Assembly: GCA_023212695.1 (NCBI GenBank)
Contig: JALCCG010000002.1
Location: forward strand, 62,001-126,000
Direction of reading: 5' to 3'
DNA from: Sporisorium sorghi
Lineage: Eukaryota; Basidiomycota; Ustilaginomycetes; Ustilaginales; Ustilaginaceae
DNA: 64,000 bases
Of the stretch, positions 18,165 through 26,640 are shown in pieces. Position 1 is the stretch's first letter, and each line of letters begins with the position of its first letter. The notes under the pieces were generated by a model. The model was not told where the DNA came from, did no database searches, and was given only the letters and a program-made list of their open reading frames with translations. The position numbers were made by a program, and so were the translations under genes.

Positions 18165-18971
18165 TCAACATGATGATGAGTTTTCTTCCGTTTTAGCTAC
18201 CATTACCTTTACACCGATCTCCTGAATGCGTTTTACCACTTCCTGGTCTGCCTTCTCATCGGTAATCAACACATCCAGATCTTCGACAGCACCAGCTTTA
18301 GCAAAACCATCCTGACCGATAACATGATGTGTCGCCATACCAATTCTGCGGCGGGAGACGGCAGAAACCGCACGTCCAAAGGCGGCTACTTCAGGTGTCG
18401 CAACGAAGATTCCCTCATCGGAAATGCCGCCGCCGGTCATAAAACCGATATCAAATTTGAATTGGCGAATAGACTCGCTCGCAAGCACATCCGTCATATT
18501 GCCCGATGGTTTAACCCGTCCCCCAATTAGATACGTATCTATCCATTCGCGCTCGCGTAAAGCTTCGGCAACCTTCATGGAGTTCGTCACAATCGTCAGC
18601 GGCATCTGCTCGGGAAGATGCTTCAGCAGCAAGTAGGTCAGTGAACTGCTGCCGATAAACAACGTATCTTTCTCGCGTATATAGGAGACGGCAAGTTTGG
18701 CAATGGCGTTCCCTTCCTGCGTGCCTTCGCCATACCGTAGTTCCGGGGGTTGGGGCGGCTGCCTGACTTTCATGGAAGGAATCGCTCCTCCGTGTGTTTT
18801 CTGAAGTAAGCCTTGCTCCTCCATAATCGTCAGGTCCCGGCGAATCGAATCAATCGAAATTTCAAATCGTTCGGCCAATTCCTTGGCAATCACCCGTTTC
18901 TCTAGATGCAGCAAAGCAAGAATTTTCTGACGACGTTCCTCGGCAAACATTCCTGATTGATCTTGCATCAT
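18165..18971 (-). CDS. DeoR-family transcriptional regulator
   Basis: 268 residues with the two-domain DeoR layout. The N-terminal winged helix has ERRQKILALLHLEKRVIAKELAERF and SIDSIRRDLTIMEEQGLLQKTHGGA. The C-terminal DeoRC sugar-phosphate sensor has NSMKVAEALRE, LIGGRVKPSGNMTDVL and GISDEGIFVATPEVA. GGAGGG lies seven bases before the ATG. It usually responds to a phosphorylated sugar. The nearest likely partners are the sulfatase and its maturase, transcribed towards it 270 bp upstream, so control of a sulfated-sugar system is possible but unproven. Confidence 0.9.
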   Translation of the reverse strand: MMQDQSGMFAEERRQKILALLHLEKRVIAKELAERFEISIDSIRRDLTIMEEQGLLQKTHGGAIPSMKVRQPPQPPELRYGEGTQEGNAIAKLAVSYIREKDTLFIGSSSLTYLLLKHLPEQMPLTIVTNSMKVAEALREREWIDTYLIGGRVKPSGNMTDVLASESIRQFKFDIGFMTGGGISDEGIFVATPEVAAFGRAVSAVSRRRIGMATHHVIGQDGFAKAGAVEDLDVLITDEKADQEVVKRIQEIGVKVMVAKTEENSSSC

Positions 18972-19239
18972 GCATTAACCCTCCATATTATTCATTATTT
19001 TTCCGTTTACACCTCGATTATATTCATTTTTGTTCTGTTTTGCAATTCGTTTTTCTCAGTTTTATGCGTTTATATTCGTTTTTTTATGAAATGAGTTGCC
19101 TGGAAAATGGATGAATGCGGTAGCGTGGGAGTAGGATTGCGGCTGCAAGTCCTTAAAAGGGACTTGCAGAGCTAAAAGCGGCAGGAGACATTTTCATAAT
19201 GAAATTGTGGAAAACATGCCTGGATAACTGCCTTCCACA
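18972..19239. promoter_or_regulatory. DeoR upstream region with repeated ATTCGTTTTT elements and a strong hairpin
   Basis: Three direct copies of ATTC(A/G)TTTTT lie at 19022-19031, 19045-19054 and 19074-19083. DeoR-family proteins often bind tandem TTCGTTT-like repeats, so these may be self-control sites. A 10-bp perfect stem CTGCAAGTCC / GGACTTGCAG at 19143-19169, without a T-run, lies closer to the maturase gene and may end or protect its message. Confidence 0.4.
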
Positions 19240-20337
19240 TTATCCTCTCACAACGCGGAAACCGCAGTTCCCCGTTGAGCTGTCGGGCGTATTACCGCTT
19301 CTCGCAGCTACTCTATATCGGTTGCAATAGGATTTATGACACAGATACGAACCGCCTCGCATCGATCTGCTGCCGCTTGGCTTCGCATAGAATGGGTTGG
19401 CTGCAGAGGTCTGTTGATGATAGGCAGGACTGAACCAATCCGCACACCATTCCCACACGTTGCCGGACATGTTATACAGTCCGTAACCATTGGGTTTGTA
19501 GGCATCTACCGGCGCTGTACCGATGTATCCGTCGCTGGCGTTATTTTTGACCGGGAATTTGCCCTGCCATATGTTGCATTGATGTTCGCCGTCCTGCTTC
19601 AACAGATCGCCCCATGGATAAGTCCTGCCCTCCAAACCGCCACGTGCCGCATACTCCCATTCAGCTTCTGTCGGAAGCCGCACGCCCGCCCATTGGCAAT
19701 AAACATCCGCGTCATTCCAGGAAACGTGCACAACCGGATGATCCATCCGACCTTCAATGCTCGAATCTTTACCCTCCGGCGCTGCCCAGTAGGCTCCTTC
19801 AACGACCAGCCACCAAGGCACTCCCTGCGGGACCTGGACGACGCTTGCCTTTGTTTCTTCCGAAACCAGCAGCTCAAACACATAGGACCATCCATATTTC
19901 TCCGCATCCGTCACATAACCCGTTGTTTCTACAAAACGTTGAAATTCCGCATTCGTAACGGTAAATGGCGATATCTCAAAACCAGATACACTTACTCCCC
20001 GAGCAGGACCTTCTCCGTCTCGTGGGAACCCTTCCTTCGTATCGGTCCCCATCATAAATTTCCCCTCTGGGATGTGAACCATGTTGGCATGGGGTGCAGC
20101 ATATGCATCATGCATCTTGGCTCTGCTCAGATTTCCATCCTGTCCCTTGGTTGCACCCGGAGATCGATCATGCTCTCTAACTACGCTCAGTTTCCCAGCA
20201 CAATCCTTGGCCACGTTCGATTTTCCGTCCCGCTCCATGGCTGCACCCAGGTTACCATCAAGTCGATTCTTCCCATTGCTTTCCGCAAGCTGTACCTTTT
20301 CCCTGGAACCTGCACAGCAAGCATGATGTTCTTGCAT
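19240..20337 (-). CDS. Formylglycine-generating enzyme (sulfatase maturase, SUMF1 family)
   Basis: Converts the Cys of a CxPSR motif in sulfatases to formylglycine using O2 and copper. 365 residues. The FGE domain starts near residue 88 (MVHIPEGKFMMGTD) and runs through FTVTNAEFQRFVETTGYVTDAEKYGWSYVF-type sequence and VRLPTEAEWEYAARGG. The C-terminal catalytic segment has C333 and C338 in SYLCHKSYCNRYR followed by AARSGNTPDSSTGNCGFR, the full active-site pattern of true FGEs and not of general FGE-like proteins. There is no signal peptide. The first 85 residues are odd: five or six imperfect decapeptide repeats ending in Asp. The sulfatase substrate is encoded 80 bp upstream on the same strand. 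GAGGAGG precedes the ATG. Confidence 0.93.
   Translation of the reverse strand: MQEHHACCAGSREKVQLAESNGKNRLDGNLGAAMERDGKSNVAKDCAGKLSVVREHDRSPGATKGQDGNLSRAKMHDAYAAPHANMVHIPEGKFMMGTDTKEGFPRDGEGPARGVSVSGFEISPFTVTNAEFQRFVETTGYVTDAEKYGWSYVFELLVSEETKASVVQVPQGVPWWLVVEGAYWAAPEGKDSSIEGRMDHPVVHVSWNDADVYCQWAGVRLPTEAEWEYAARGGLEGRTYPWGDLLKQDGEHQCNIWQGKFPVKNNASDGYIGTAPVDAYKPNGYGLYNMSGNVWEWCADWFSPAYHQQTSAANPFYAKPSGSRSMRGGSYLCHKSYCNRYRVAARSGNTPDSSTGNCGFRVVRG
20100..20275 (-). repeat. 30-bp imperfect tandem repeats at the start of the sulfatase maturase gene
   Basis: Five clear units, plus a weak sixth, each coding a decapeptide: GNLGAAMERD, GKSNVAKDCA, GKLSVVREHD, RSPGATKGQD, GNLSRAKMHD. They precede the catalytic domain and are not part of the usual FGE sequence. 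Confidence 0.75.
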
Positions 20338-20417
20338 ACCTCTGCCTCCTCTTCATGCAAACAACGGGACCTCCACTCTGTCGTGGCTGCCCCGCTGTTC
20401 TAACTTTCTCTAATCCC

Positions 20418-21878
20418 CTAAGCCAACTCCTGAGGATGGCGGCGTATCAGCTCCGGCACCGCTTCTCCGCGGCCCGTGTTTCTCAAACGCTCGATGTATC
20501 GAGGAAGATGACCTTTGGCATGGTAAGGGCCACCCTCCTTCATTACCGTCCACAGCGGGTCCACGTCAAAAGGCATCGTTGCCATCATAAGATCATGCCA
20601 TTCATTGAGCAGGTATACGGCCTCCCTGCAAAGGTCCGGCCTTTCAGACGCCAGATTGTGCTGTTCATGCACATCCTCGTGGATATGGAACAGCATCTCT
20701 TTATCAAACAGATGATAGCCGTCATGATACGTTCGGATGTACAGCCAATCCCCGAATCGCACACTGCGCTGACAGACATGGGCACACTGGGATACCACCA
20801 GATAGTCACGGCCGCTCCCTTTCCCGCTTCGCAAACTCTCTGCATAACTGATGCCATCCCAGCTTTGCACGGGTGAAACGTTCATATATTCCGCCATCGT
20901 AGGCAGCAGATCCAGATGATAGTGCAGCTCGTTATCCGTTACCCCCTTCATCATGCCAGGCCCCCGGATAATCATCGGAATGCGGCAAGTTCCCTGATCT
21001 GCTGTCCCATGCTCGCCATAAATTCCAAGCTCACCCATATTCTCGCCATGATCCGCGGTAATGATGATGATCAGATCATCCCACACGCCTTTGTGGCTTA
21101 GCAATTCAAAAATAGCGCCGATATGCTCGTCCATATGCCGAATGCCGCAATCATAACCATCCACCATCGTACGTAAATCCTCCATCGACCTGATCTCACC
21201 AGGATGGCGCGGATAATCGGGGGATACCTCGCTGTTGTACATGTTAATTTCGTTCACACCGTGCGGGCCCACCTTCTTCTGATGCTCCTGCAGCACATCT
21301 GCGGTAATCCAGTCAGGGAGAGGTTCGTGCTCGAAGGGATTTCCCAGCGACTCGGGTGCCCGATACGGTGTATGCGGATCCCAAAAATTCACGTACAGCA
21401 TCCAGTTCTCCTCATCCGCATTCCGTTCCAGCCAATCCAGCACAACGGGGGATACTTCTTCCGCCGATTCCAAACCGCCCTTGCCGGTGTTATACATTTC
21501 ATTAAAGCCCGCATAGAAGGTCCAGGCCGAATGCCGTTCCCCGAACGGACTGATCAACGCCGTCTTCATGCCCGCACGTCGGAAAATAGCCGGGAAACTC
21601 TCGGATGCCAGCTTGTCGCGGAAATCCCGGGTAATGCCTTCATGCCTTACGTCAGCAGCCGTTCCTCCATGACCGACCACACCGTTATGAATACCGAACC
21701 TCCCTGTCATTAATGCCGTTCTTGAAGGGAAACAAGGCGCATCCGAGGTATAATAATTGTCGAAGCGAACACCTTCTGCCGCTATCCGGTCAATGTTCGG
21801 CGATGTATTCCGATGATACCCGTAGCAGCCCAGATGGTCCGGTCTGGTAGAATCCAAATCCAGCAATAATACTCTCAT
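20418..21878 (-). CDS. Type I sulfatase (Cys-type, formylglycine-dependent)
   Basis: 486 residues, alkaline-phosphatase superfamily. It opens with a metal-binding strand (LLLDLDSTRPDHLGCYGY). C49-F-P-S-R is the CxPSR motif that must be converted to formylglycine. Further metal and substrate residues are seen in IIITADHGENMGELG and YGEHGTADQGTCRIPMIIRGPG. No signal peptide, so it should act in the cytoplasm on a sulfated substrate taken up from outside. The maturase gene follows 80 bp downstream, a self-contained enzyme plus activator pair. A cre-like site (21931-21944) lies upstream. No transporter or glycoside hydrolase is adjacent, so the substrate (sulfated sugar or other sulfate ester) is open. 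Confidence 0.92.
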   Translation of the reverse strand: MRVLLLDLDSTRPDHLGCYGYHRNTSPNIDRIAAEGVRFDNYYTSDAPCFPSRTALMTGRFGIHNGVVGHGGTAADVRHEGITRDFRDKLASESFPAIFRRAGMKTALISPFGERHSAWTFYAGFNEMYNTGKGGLESAEEVSPVVLDWLERNADEENWMLYVNFWDPHTPYRAPESLGNPFEHEPLPDWITADVLQEHQKKVGPHGVNEINMYNSEVSPDYPRHPGEIRSMEDLRTMVDGYDCGIRHMDEHIGAIFELLSHKGVWDDLIIIITADHGENMGELGIYGEHGTADQGTCRIPMIIRGPGMMKGVTDNELHYHLDLLPTMAEYMNVSPVQSWDGISYAESLRSGKGSGRDYLVVSQCAHVCQRSVRFGDWLYIRTYHDGYHLFDKEMLFHIHEDVHEQHNLASERPDLCREAVYLLNEWHDLMMATMPFDVDPLWTVMKEGGPYHAKGHLPRYIERLRNTGRGEAVPELIRRHPQELA

Positions 21879-21930
21879 ATCCGCATCGTTTCCTTCCTCA
21901 TCTAAATTCGCATATACTCTCTTCAGATCA

Positions 21931-21944
21931 TGTCAGCGTTTACA
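21931..21944. promoter_or_regulatory. cre-like catabolite-control site between sulfatase and AraC genes
   Basis: TGTCAGCGTTTACA matches the CcpA consensus TGWAANCGNTNWCA with one mismatch. It lies 53 bp before the sulfatase start in the 254-bp divergent gap, a place fit for catabolite repression. Confidence 0.5.
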
Positions 21945-22132
21945 AATATTCTTGCAGTTGACTGAAATTATAGGCCACGATTCCATGCAGCGTCGATGTA
22001 CATTTCATTCATTACTTGTACATTTCTATTTCTTTTTTCAACAATCGTCCGATTAAAGCAATGATTTCACTACTCTTGGGGAGCCTGGCTATGCTAGGCT
22101 ATAGGTATAAAATCACTGTGAGGTGCTGACCA

Positions 22133-22936
22133 TTGATCAAGTTGATGAGTGTGAATTTTGATGACTGCATTCCGAACTGGCGGACACAGCTTGAGACGAT
22201 TGAATATAACGTCCTTGTAGTTGTGAGAGAAGGCAAAGTAAGGTACGAACTGAATGAGGAAGAGATGATTGCAGAGAAAGACGACGTACTCTTTATCCCA
22301 CAATCGACAAGACGCAGCGGAACGAACTGGAACGGCATACCTCATCAGAAACATACCATCCTCTTTACAATGGATCGTCATGAACCTACGGGCATCCCAT
22401 TCCTGGATGAAGGGAAATGCCTAAAATTCAACCTGTCCCATACTCAATATGCGTATCATCGCTGCGAGCGTTTGTACGAAGAAATGCGGGGAGATAAAAG
22501 CTACCGTACCATGATCTGCCTGGGCATTATGCAGGAGCTGATCGGCATGCTGGCCCGTGAACTCGAGAAGACGGAGCTGGCACCAAGCAAACGCAAATAC
22601 GCGGATACCATCAAATCTTATCTGCTGGAGCATTACCGCGACCCTATCGAAATCGAGTCGTTGGCAAAGTTAATCCATCGCTCTCCCAACTATGCTACTG
22701 CCCTCTTCAAGGAGGTGCACGGTCATTCTCCCATTCGGTATATGCATCAGCTGCGCGTGCTGGAAGCCTGCAGCCTCCTGCTTCATTCGGACATGACAAT
22801 CGCTCACATCGCGCAGTATCTGGGTTATTATGATACGTCCTACTTTTACCGCATTTTCAAAAAATACACCGGCCTTTCGCCCTCCGACTATGTACTGCAA
22901 GGTGAACGGCCCGATATTTCCAAGCTATTCACCTGA
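22133..22936 (+). CDS. AraC-family transcriptional regulator, divergent from the sulfatase
   Basis: 267 residues: an N-terminal cupin-like sensor (about 1-150) and a C-terminal AraC DNA-binding domain with IESLAKLIHRSPNYATALFKEV and MTIAHIAQYLGYYDTSYFYRIFKKYTGLSPSDY. The start is a TTG at 22133, seven bases after GAGGTG; the ATG four codons later has no ribosome site. Because it is divergent from the sulfatase-maturase pair and shares their upstream region, it is the likely local activator. The ligand is unknown. Confidence 0.88.
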   Translation: MIKLMSVNFDDCIPNWRTQLETIEYNVLVVVREGKVRYELNEEEMIAEKDDVLFIPQSTRRSGTNWNGIPHQKHTILFTMDRHEPTGIPFLDEGKCLKFNLSHTQYAYHRCERLYEEMRGDKSYRTMICLGIMQELIGMLARELEKTELAPSKRKYADTIKSYLLEHYRDPIEIESLAKLIHRSPNYATALFKEVHGHSPIRYMHQLRVLEACSLLLHSDMTIAHIAQYLGYYDTSYFYRIFKKYTGLSPSDYVLQGERPDISKLFT

Positions 22937-22959
22937 TTCTAGAAATCCCTGGCTTTCAT

Positions 22960-23562
22960 TCACTTAAGCGGCTTCTGTCCCGCGAATTGAATGACATGGG
23001 ACAGACCTTGATGTCCCTGCCCTTCCTGGCGAACGACCTCTCCCATAAAAAAATGCACGATCCGCCAATCCGCAAAGGGCTCGAGAATATCCGCTGGCGT
23101 GTATAAAAACTGTTGATCTTGCGGTCCCCCGCTTCGATAAGGAATTTGATGAACAGAATAAACCTCGGTAAGGAAGTAGCCTCCCGGCTTCACTGCTTCC
23201 CTCACACCGGCCAGAGTCTTCGTTCTCAGTTCCTTCGGAAAATGCCCGAACACACAAATGATTTCATCCCACAGATCCTTCGTCCATTGTGCTTCCTGCA
23301 GATCCACAAGCTCAGTGTGAATGCTCATGCCGTTTGCCGCGGCCAACCGTTTGGCTTTATCCAGGCCCGATTCCGCGTAATCCCATACGGTTACCTTCAT
23401 GCCTTCACGAGCCAAATAAACCGCATTTCGCCCTTCTCCCTCGGCAATAGCGAGTGCATCACCTGAGAGTGCTAGTTTCTTATGCATGTCGGCAATGAAT
23501 ACATTCGCTTCTGTTCCAAATACGTAATCTTCCCCCTGAAACCGTTCATTCCATGGATTCAT
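22960..23562 (-). CDS. Class I SAM-dependent methyltransferase (TehB-like)
   Basis: 200 residues. SAM-binding motif I is LAIAEGEGRNAVYLAREG near residue 37, with motif II VTVWDYAESGLDKAKRLA. It begins NPWNERFQGEDYVFGTEAN, as do many small thiol/tellurite-type methyltransferases. Substrate unknown. The start at 23562 is followed directly by this signature. It lies between the AraC gene and the cyclase gene, with no clear operon partner (85 bp to the cyclase stop). Confidence 0.85.
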   Translation of the reverse strand: MNPWNERFQGEDYVFGTEANVFIADMHKKLALSGDALAIAEGEGRNAVYLAREGMKVTVWDYAESGLDKAKRLAAANGMSIHTELVDLQEAQWTKDLWDEIICVFGHFPKELRTKTLAGVREAVKPGGYFLTEVYSVHQIPYRSGGPQDQQFLYTPADILEPFADWRIVHFFMGEVVRQEGQGHQGLSHVIQFAGQKPLK

Positions 23563-23647
23563 CGTTTCACACCTCTTTTTTGTAAGTTCACTTTATCCTC
23601 GAGCCTGAATCTGTACCAGCCCTGTACCAATCGAGTCTAATACCATA

Positions 23648-25573
23648 TTACCATGGCTGAGGCAGGGTTGCAGCGAGCCCCCTCATGACCCCGTATTTCT
23701 TCTTGTAATGGCTTAAAGTCAAGAGCGGCCATATGTACCGATAGCTGTGATAGTGAGTATAGAAGCTGCCCGGAAGCCCGGCACCCATCGGATAGGAGGC
23801 CGTCCAGTCGTCTTCATGAAGCAATTCGATGAGCCTGTTTATCCCTCTGTTAACGGCAGTGGACGGCTCTGACTGAACCGCTATGAGTGCATCGAGTGCC
23901 CAAGCGGTTTGGGATGCCGTGCTGTGGCCTAGAGGCATGTATTGCATCACCTGGTCGCTGGTGCAGGATTCACCCCAGCCCCCGTCCGGATTCTGAATCT
24001 CAAGAAGCCATGCGGCTCCTCTTTGAATCGCCGAATGGTCCGCCGGCAGACCGGCAGCCTCTAAACCTGTCAATGCTGCCCAGGTGCCGTAAATGTAACA
24101 GATCCCCCATCTTCCATACCATGAGCCGTTTTTTTCCTGATGAGTGATAAGCCATTCGGTTCCTCGTTTGATAAAATCATGCTTCATGCCGAATCCGCAA
24201 AAGTTTCCGAGATATTCAAGCGTGCGTCCGGTAAGGTCGGCCCCGGAGGGGTCAATGGCCGCGGATTTCGCACCGTCTATCGCCAGCCACGTCAGCATTT
24301 CCTTATCGGTGTTTTTTTCGAAGGCGGGCCATCCGCCATCTTTATTTTGCATCGATAACACCCAGTTCAGTCCCCGATTGGTTGAATGCTGATAAATGGG
24401 CGTGGTATGCGACAACGAGTGGATCGCTCTTAAAGCAGCAGTCGTGTCATCCACATCAGGATTCAAGGTATTGGTCTCGGAGAAGCCCCATCCGCCGGGA
24501 ACCGTATCCCGGTTATGAATGCTCCAATCCGCCGTTTTATCCTGTTGTCTGGATAAGAGATAGGCTGCTGCCCGCTGTGTCGTCTGTTGATCCCCGTCGA
24601 CGCCGGACTCCTGCAGCGCATAGGAAATCAAAGCCGTGTCCCAAATCGTCGAGGGCGAATTCTGAATCGTGACCTTGCCGTCCACGCGGTACTGCAGCGC
24701 GGTCAGCCCTTGAACCGCATTCATGAGGATGGGATGCCGTTTATCATAGCCCAGTGCAAGCAGGGCAAATACCATAAGAATGGTGCTGCTCGCATAACTA
24801 TAGAGGGTGCCGTCCGATTCGATCCGATCCAGCATGAACTTCTCGCCCTTGGTTGAGGCGGCTTCATGGATGAAACGAGGAGTTCCGAGAAGTCTGCTGA
24901 GGCCCATAAGTATGCTTTCCCCAATCTCCCGATTTTCCTGGGGTAACGAATCATCGTCATCATCGCGGGAATCGTTCAGATCGGACAAATCGGGAGCCGT
25001 CTCCGTAGATATGGAGAAATTCCTGTCGGCCATAATCAGCATGGGAATGAGATGAATGCGGGAGTACCCTGAGAATTCATATAGATTGATGGGCAGATAG
25101 GCAGGAAACAGAATGATCTCCAGCGGTATGAGCGATATGGACGCCGGCCACTTTCGCTGGCCCGTTGCAGCCAGGATCGCTTTTGTCAAAACGCTCTTGG
25201 ATTTACCCAGCCCGCCTTGCGATTGAATGTATCGTCTGGTATGTTCCATGTGTTCGTCGGACCATTTGCTGAATCCGGAGTAGAGCAGCCCATAATAGGC
25301 ATCAATAGTAGCCGATAAGCTGCCTCCTTCTTCGTCGTGATACCAGCGCCAACAGCCTTCCGGCTGCTGCTCTGCAAGGATGCGATCATGCAATTCTCTG
25401 ATAAGCTCTTCATTCTGAATCTCCAATATTCGAAAAAGGATTATGACATAGGCATCCAGCGTAATCCCGTTCTCAAAGCAAAATTGCCAGGACCCGTCTT
25501 GATGCTGCCGCTGTATGAAAAAATCAGTCAGCTTGCTTATTTCCTCTTCTACCGCGCTCTGTACATCATTCAT
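23648..25573 (-). CDS. sqhC: Terpene cyclase of the squalene-hopene/sporulenol cyclase family
   Basis: 641 residues, near the usual length of class II triterpene cyclases. Several QW repeats are visible: QHQDGSWQF, QQPEGCWRWY, QNKDGGWPAFE, QEKNGSWYGRWG and QNPDGGWGES. The protonation motif is NPDVDDTTAALRA near residue 372, in the DVDDTT form that I associate with Bacillus SqhC (sporulenol synthase), rather than the DVDDTA of many hopene cyclases. In Bacillus SqhC cyclises tetraprenyl-beta-curcumene to sporulenol in spores; hopene formation from squalene is the alternative. No squalene or curcumene synthase gene is next to it. An acidic insert with DSRDDDDDS near residue 205 is notable. Confidence 0.9.
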   Translation of the reverse strand: MNDVQSAVEEEISKLTDFFIQRQHQDGSWQFCFENGITLDAYVIILFRILEIQNEELIRELHDRILAEQQPEGCWRWYHDEEGGSLSATIDAYYGLLYSGFSKWSDEHMEHTRRYIQSQGGLGKSKSVLTKAILAATGQRKWPASISLIPLEIILFPAYLPINLYEFSGYSRIHLIPMLIMADRNFSISTETAPDLSDLNDSRDDDDDSLPQENREIGESILMGLSRLLGTPRFIHEAASTKGEKFMLDRIESDGTLYSYASSTILMVFALLALGYDKRHPILMNAVQGLTALQYRVDGKVTIQNSPSTIWDTALISYALQESGVDGDQQTTQRAAAYLLSRQQDKTADWSIHNRDTVPGGWGFSETNTLNPDVDDTTAALRAIHSLSHTTPIYQHSTNRGLNWVLSMQNKDGGWPAFEKNTDKEMLTWLAIDGAKSAAIDPSGADLTGRTLEYLGNFCGFGMKHDFIKRGTEWLITHQEKNGSWYGRWGICYIYGTWAALTGLEAAGLPADHSAIQRGAAWLLEIQNPDGGWGESCTSDQVMQYMPLGHSTASQTAWALDALIAVQSEPSTAVNRGINRLIELLHEDDWTASYPMGAGLPGSFYTHYHSYRYIWPLLTLSHYKKKYGVMRGLAATLPQPW

Positions 25574-25697
25574 GTTCTAGTACCTCCATCGTAGCCTCAT
25601 GATGAACATTATATGAGTGCAGGAATAAGGAAATGATGTGCCGCTTAAGGAACGTCAGAAACGATCATGAATCTCCATAGAGACCAGGGTCTGCCTA

Positions 25698-26483
25698 TCA
25701 TAAAATGTCCAGCCAAATTTTGATGGCCGTCGCCAGGATTAACACGGCTAGAATGATCTGCAGTACCTTGGTATTCATTTTCTTGCCTGCCGAAGCGCCC
25801 AAAGGAGAAGCAATCAGGCTGGCAATCACCATGATGAGTGCAGGAACATAATCCACCTGTCCTGTTGTCAACTTGCCTATTGCCGAGCCGATCGAAGAGA
25901 TGAATGTGATTGCGAGAGAAGTGGCGATGGTCATCCGGGTTGGAATTTTCAGCACAACCAGCATAATCGGTACGAGAAGGAAAGCTCCGGCTGCTCCGAC
26001 GATCCCGGCTCCAATTCCGACGATAAGCGCGAGCACAGCGGCGAGCCACTTGTTGAACGTAACCTGATCAAGCGGTATATCGTCCACTCCTTTGTTCGGA
26101 ATGAACATCATCACGGCGGCAATGAGTGCCAGGATTCCATAGATGAGATTGATGCCGTCTTCACTCATCATGTTGGAGCCGAAACCGCCGAGGAAGCTGC
26201 CCAGCAATATGGCTGAGCCCATATAGATAATGAGCGTTTTGTTTAAATAACCGCCTTTGCGGTATGCCCACACCCCGCCGATGGTTGCAAAAAACACCTG
26301 TACAGCACTGATTCCGGACACTTCATGCGCCGTAAATGCCGCTAGCCCGAACAACGGCGGAATGTACAGCAGCATCGGATATTTGATAATCGAGCCGCCG
26401 ATACCGACCATGCCTGAAATAAACGAGCCAATGAATCCAATGAAAAATATGGTGGTGATGAAGATTGCGCTCAGTTCCATCAT
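25698..26483 (-). CDS. TSUP (TauE/SafE) family sulfite/sulfur exporter
   Basis: 261 residues, seven to eight hydrophobic helices, with the family's N-terminal [21 protein letters not shown] and the repeated [20 protein letters not shown] in the second half. TauE/SafE proteins move sulfite, sulfoacetate or related sulfur anions; a TauE is part of the S. aureus cst operon. Here it is the last gene of the leftward sulfur set, behind the rhodanese-MBL gene. A hairpin with a short T-run lies between them, so read-through may be partial. AAGGGGG lies just before the two adjacent ATGs. It should export the sulfite or thiosulfate made by the locus. Confidence 0.9.
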   Translation of the reverse strand: MMELSAIFITTIFFIGFIGSFISGMVGIGGSIIKYPMLLYIPPLFGLAAFTAHEVSGISAVQVFFATIGGVWAYRKGGYLNKTLIIYMGSAILLGSFLGGFGSNMMSEDGINLIYGILALIAAVMMFIPNKGVDDIPLDQVTFNKWLAAVLALIVGIGAGIVGAAGAFLLVPIMLVVLKIPTRMTIATSLAITFISSIGSAIGKLTTGQVDYVPALIMVIASLIASPLGASAGKKMNTKVLQIILAVLILATAIKIWLDIL

Positions 26484-26505
26484 GATGCCCCCTTATATCT
26501 TAGGA

Positions 26506-26531
26506 AAAGGGAACCTGTGCCGGTTCCCTTT
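26506..26531 (-). terminator. Hairpin between rhodanese-MBL and TSUP genes
   Basis: Perfect 10-bp stem AAAGGGAACC / GGTTCCCTTT with a six-base loop, followed on the minus strand by TCC. It lies 110 bp after the MBL stop and only 22 bp before the TSUP start, so it may tune read-through into TSUP. Confidence 0.6.
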
Positions 26532-26640
26532 CCCCATCAATCTGTGTTCATTCATCAAGTTTACTTGATCGAGTCATGAAGTAATCATCCCTCATCACTC
26601 TGAATATGGAGTCGTTCAAAAGAATGGCGATCCATCCAGA

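Noticed and set aside
19336..20403. 355-codon plus-strand frame
   Set aside because: It lies opposite the formylglycine-generating enzyme, whose catalytic motifs are certain; the frame is a shadow.
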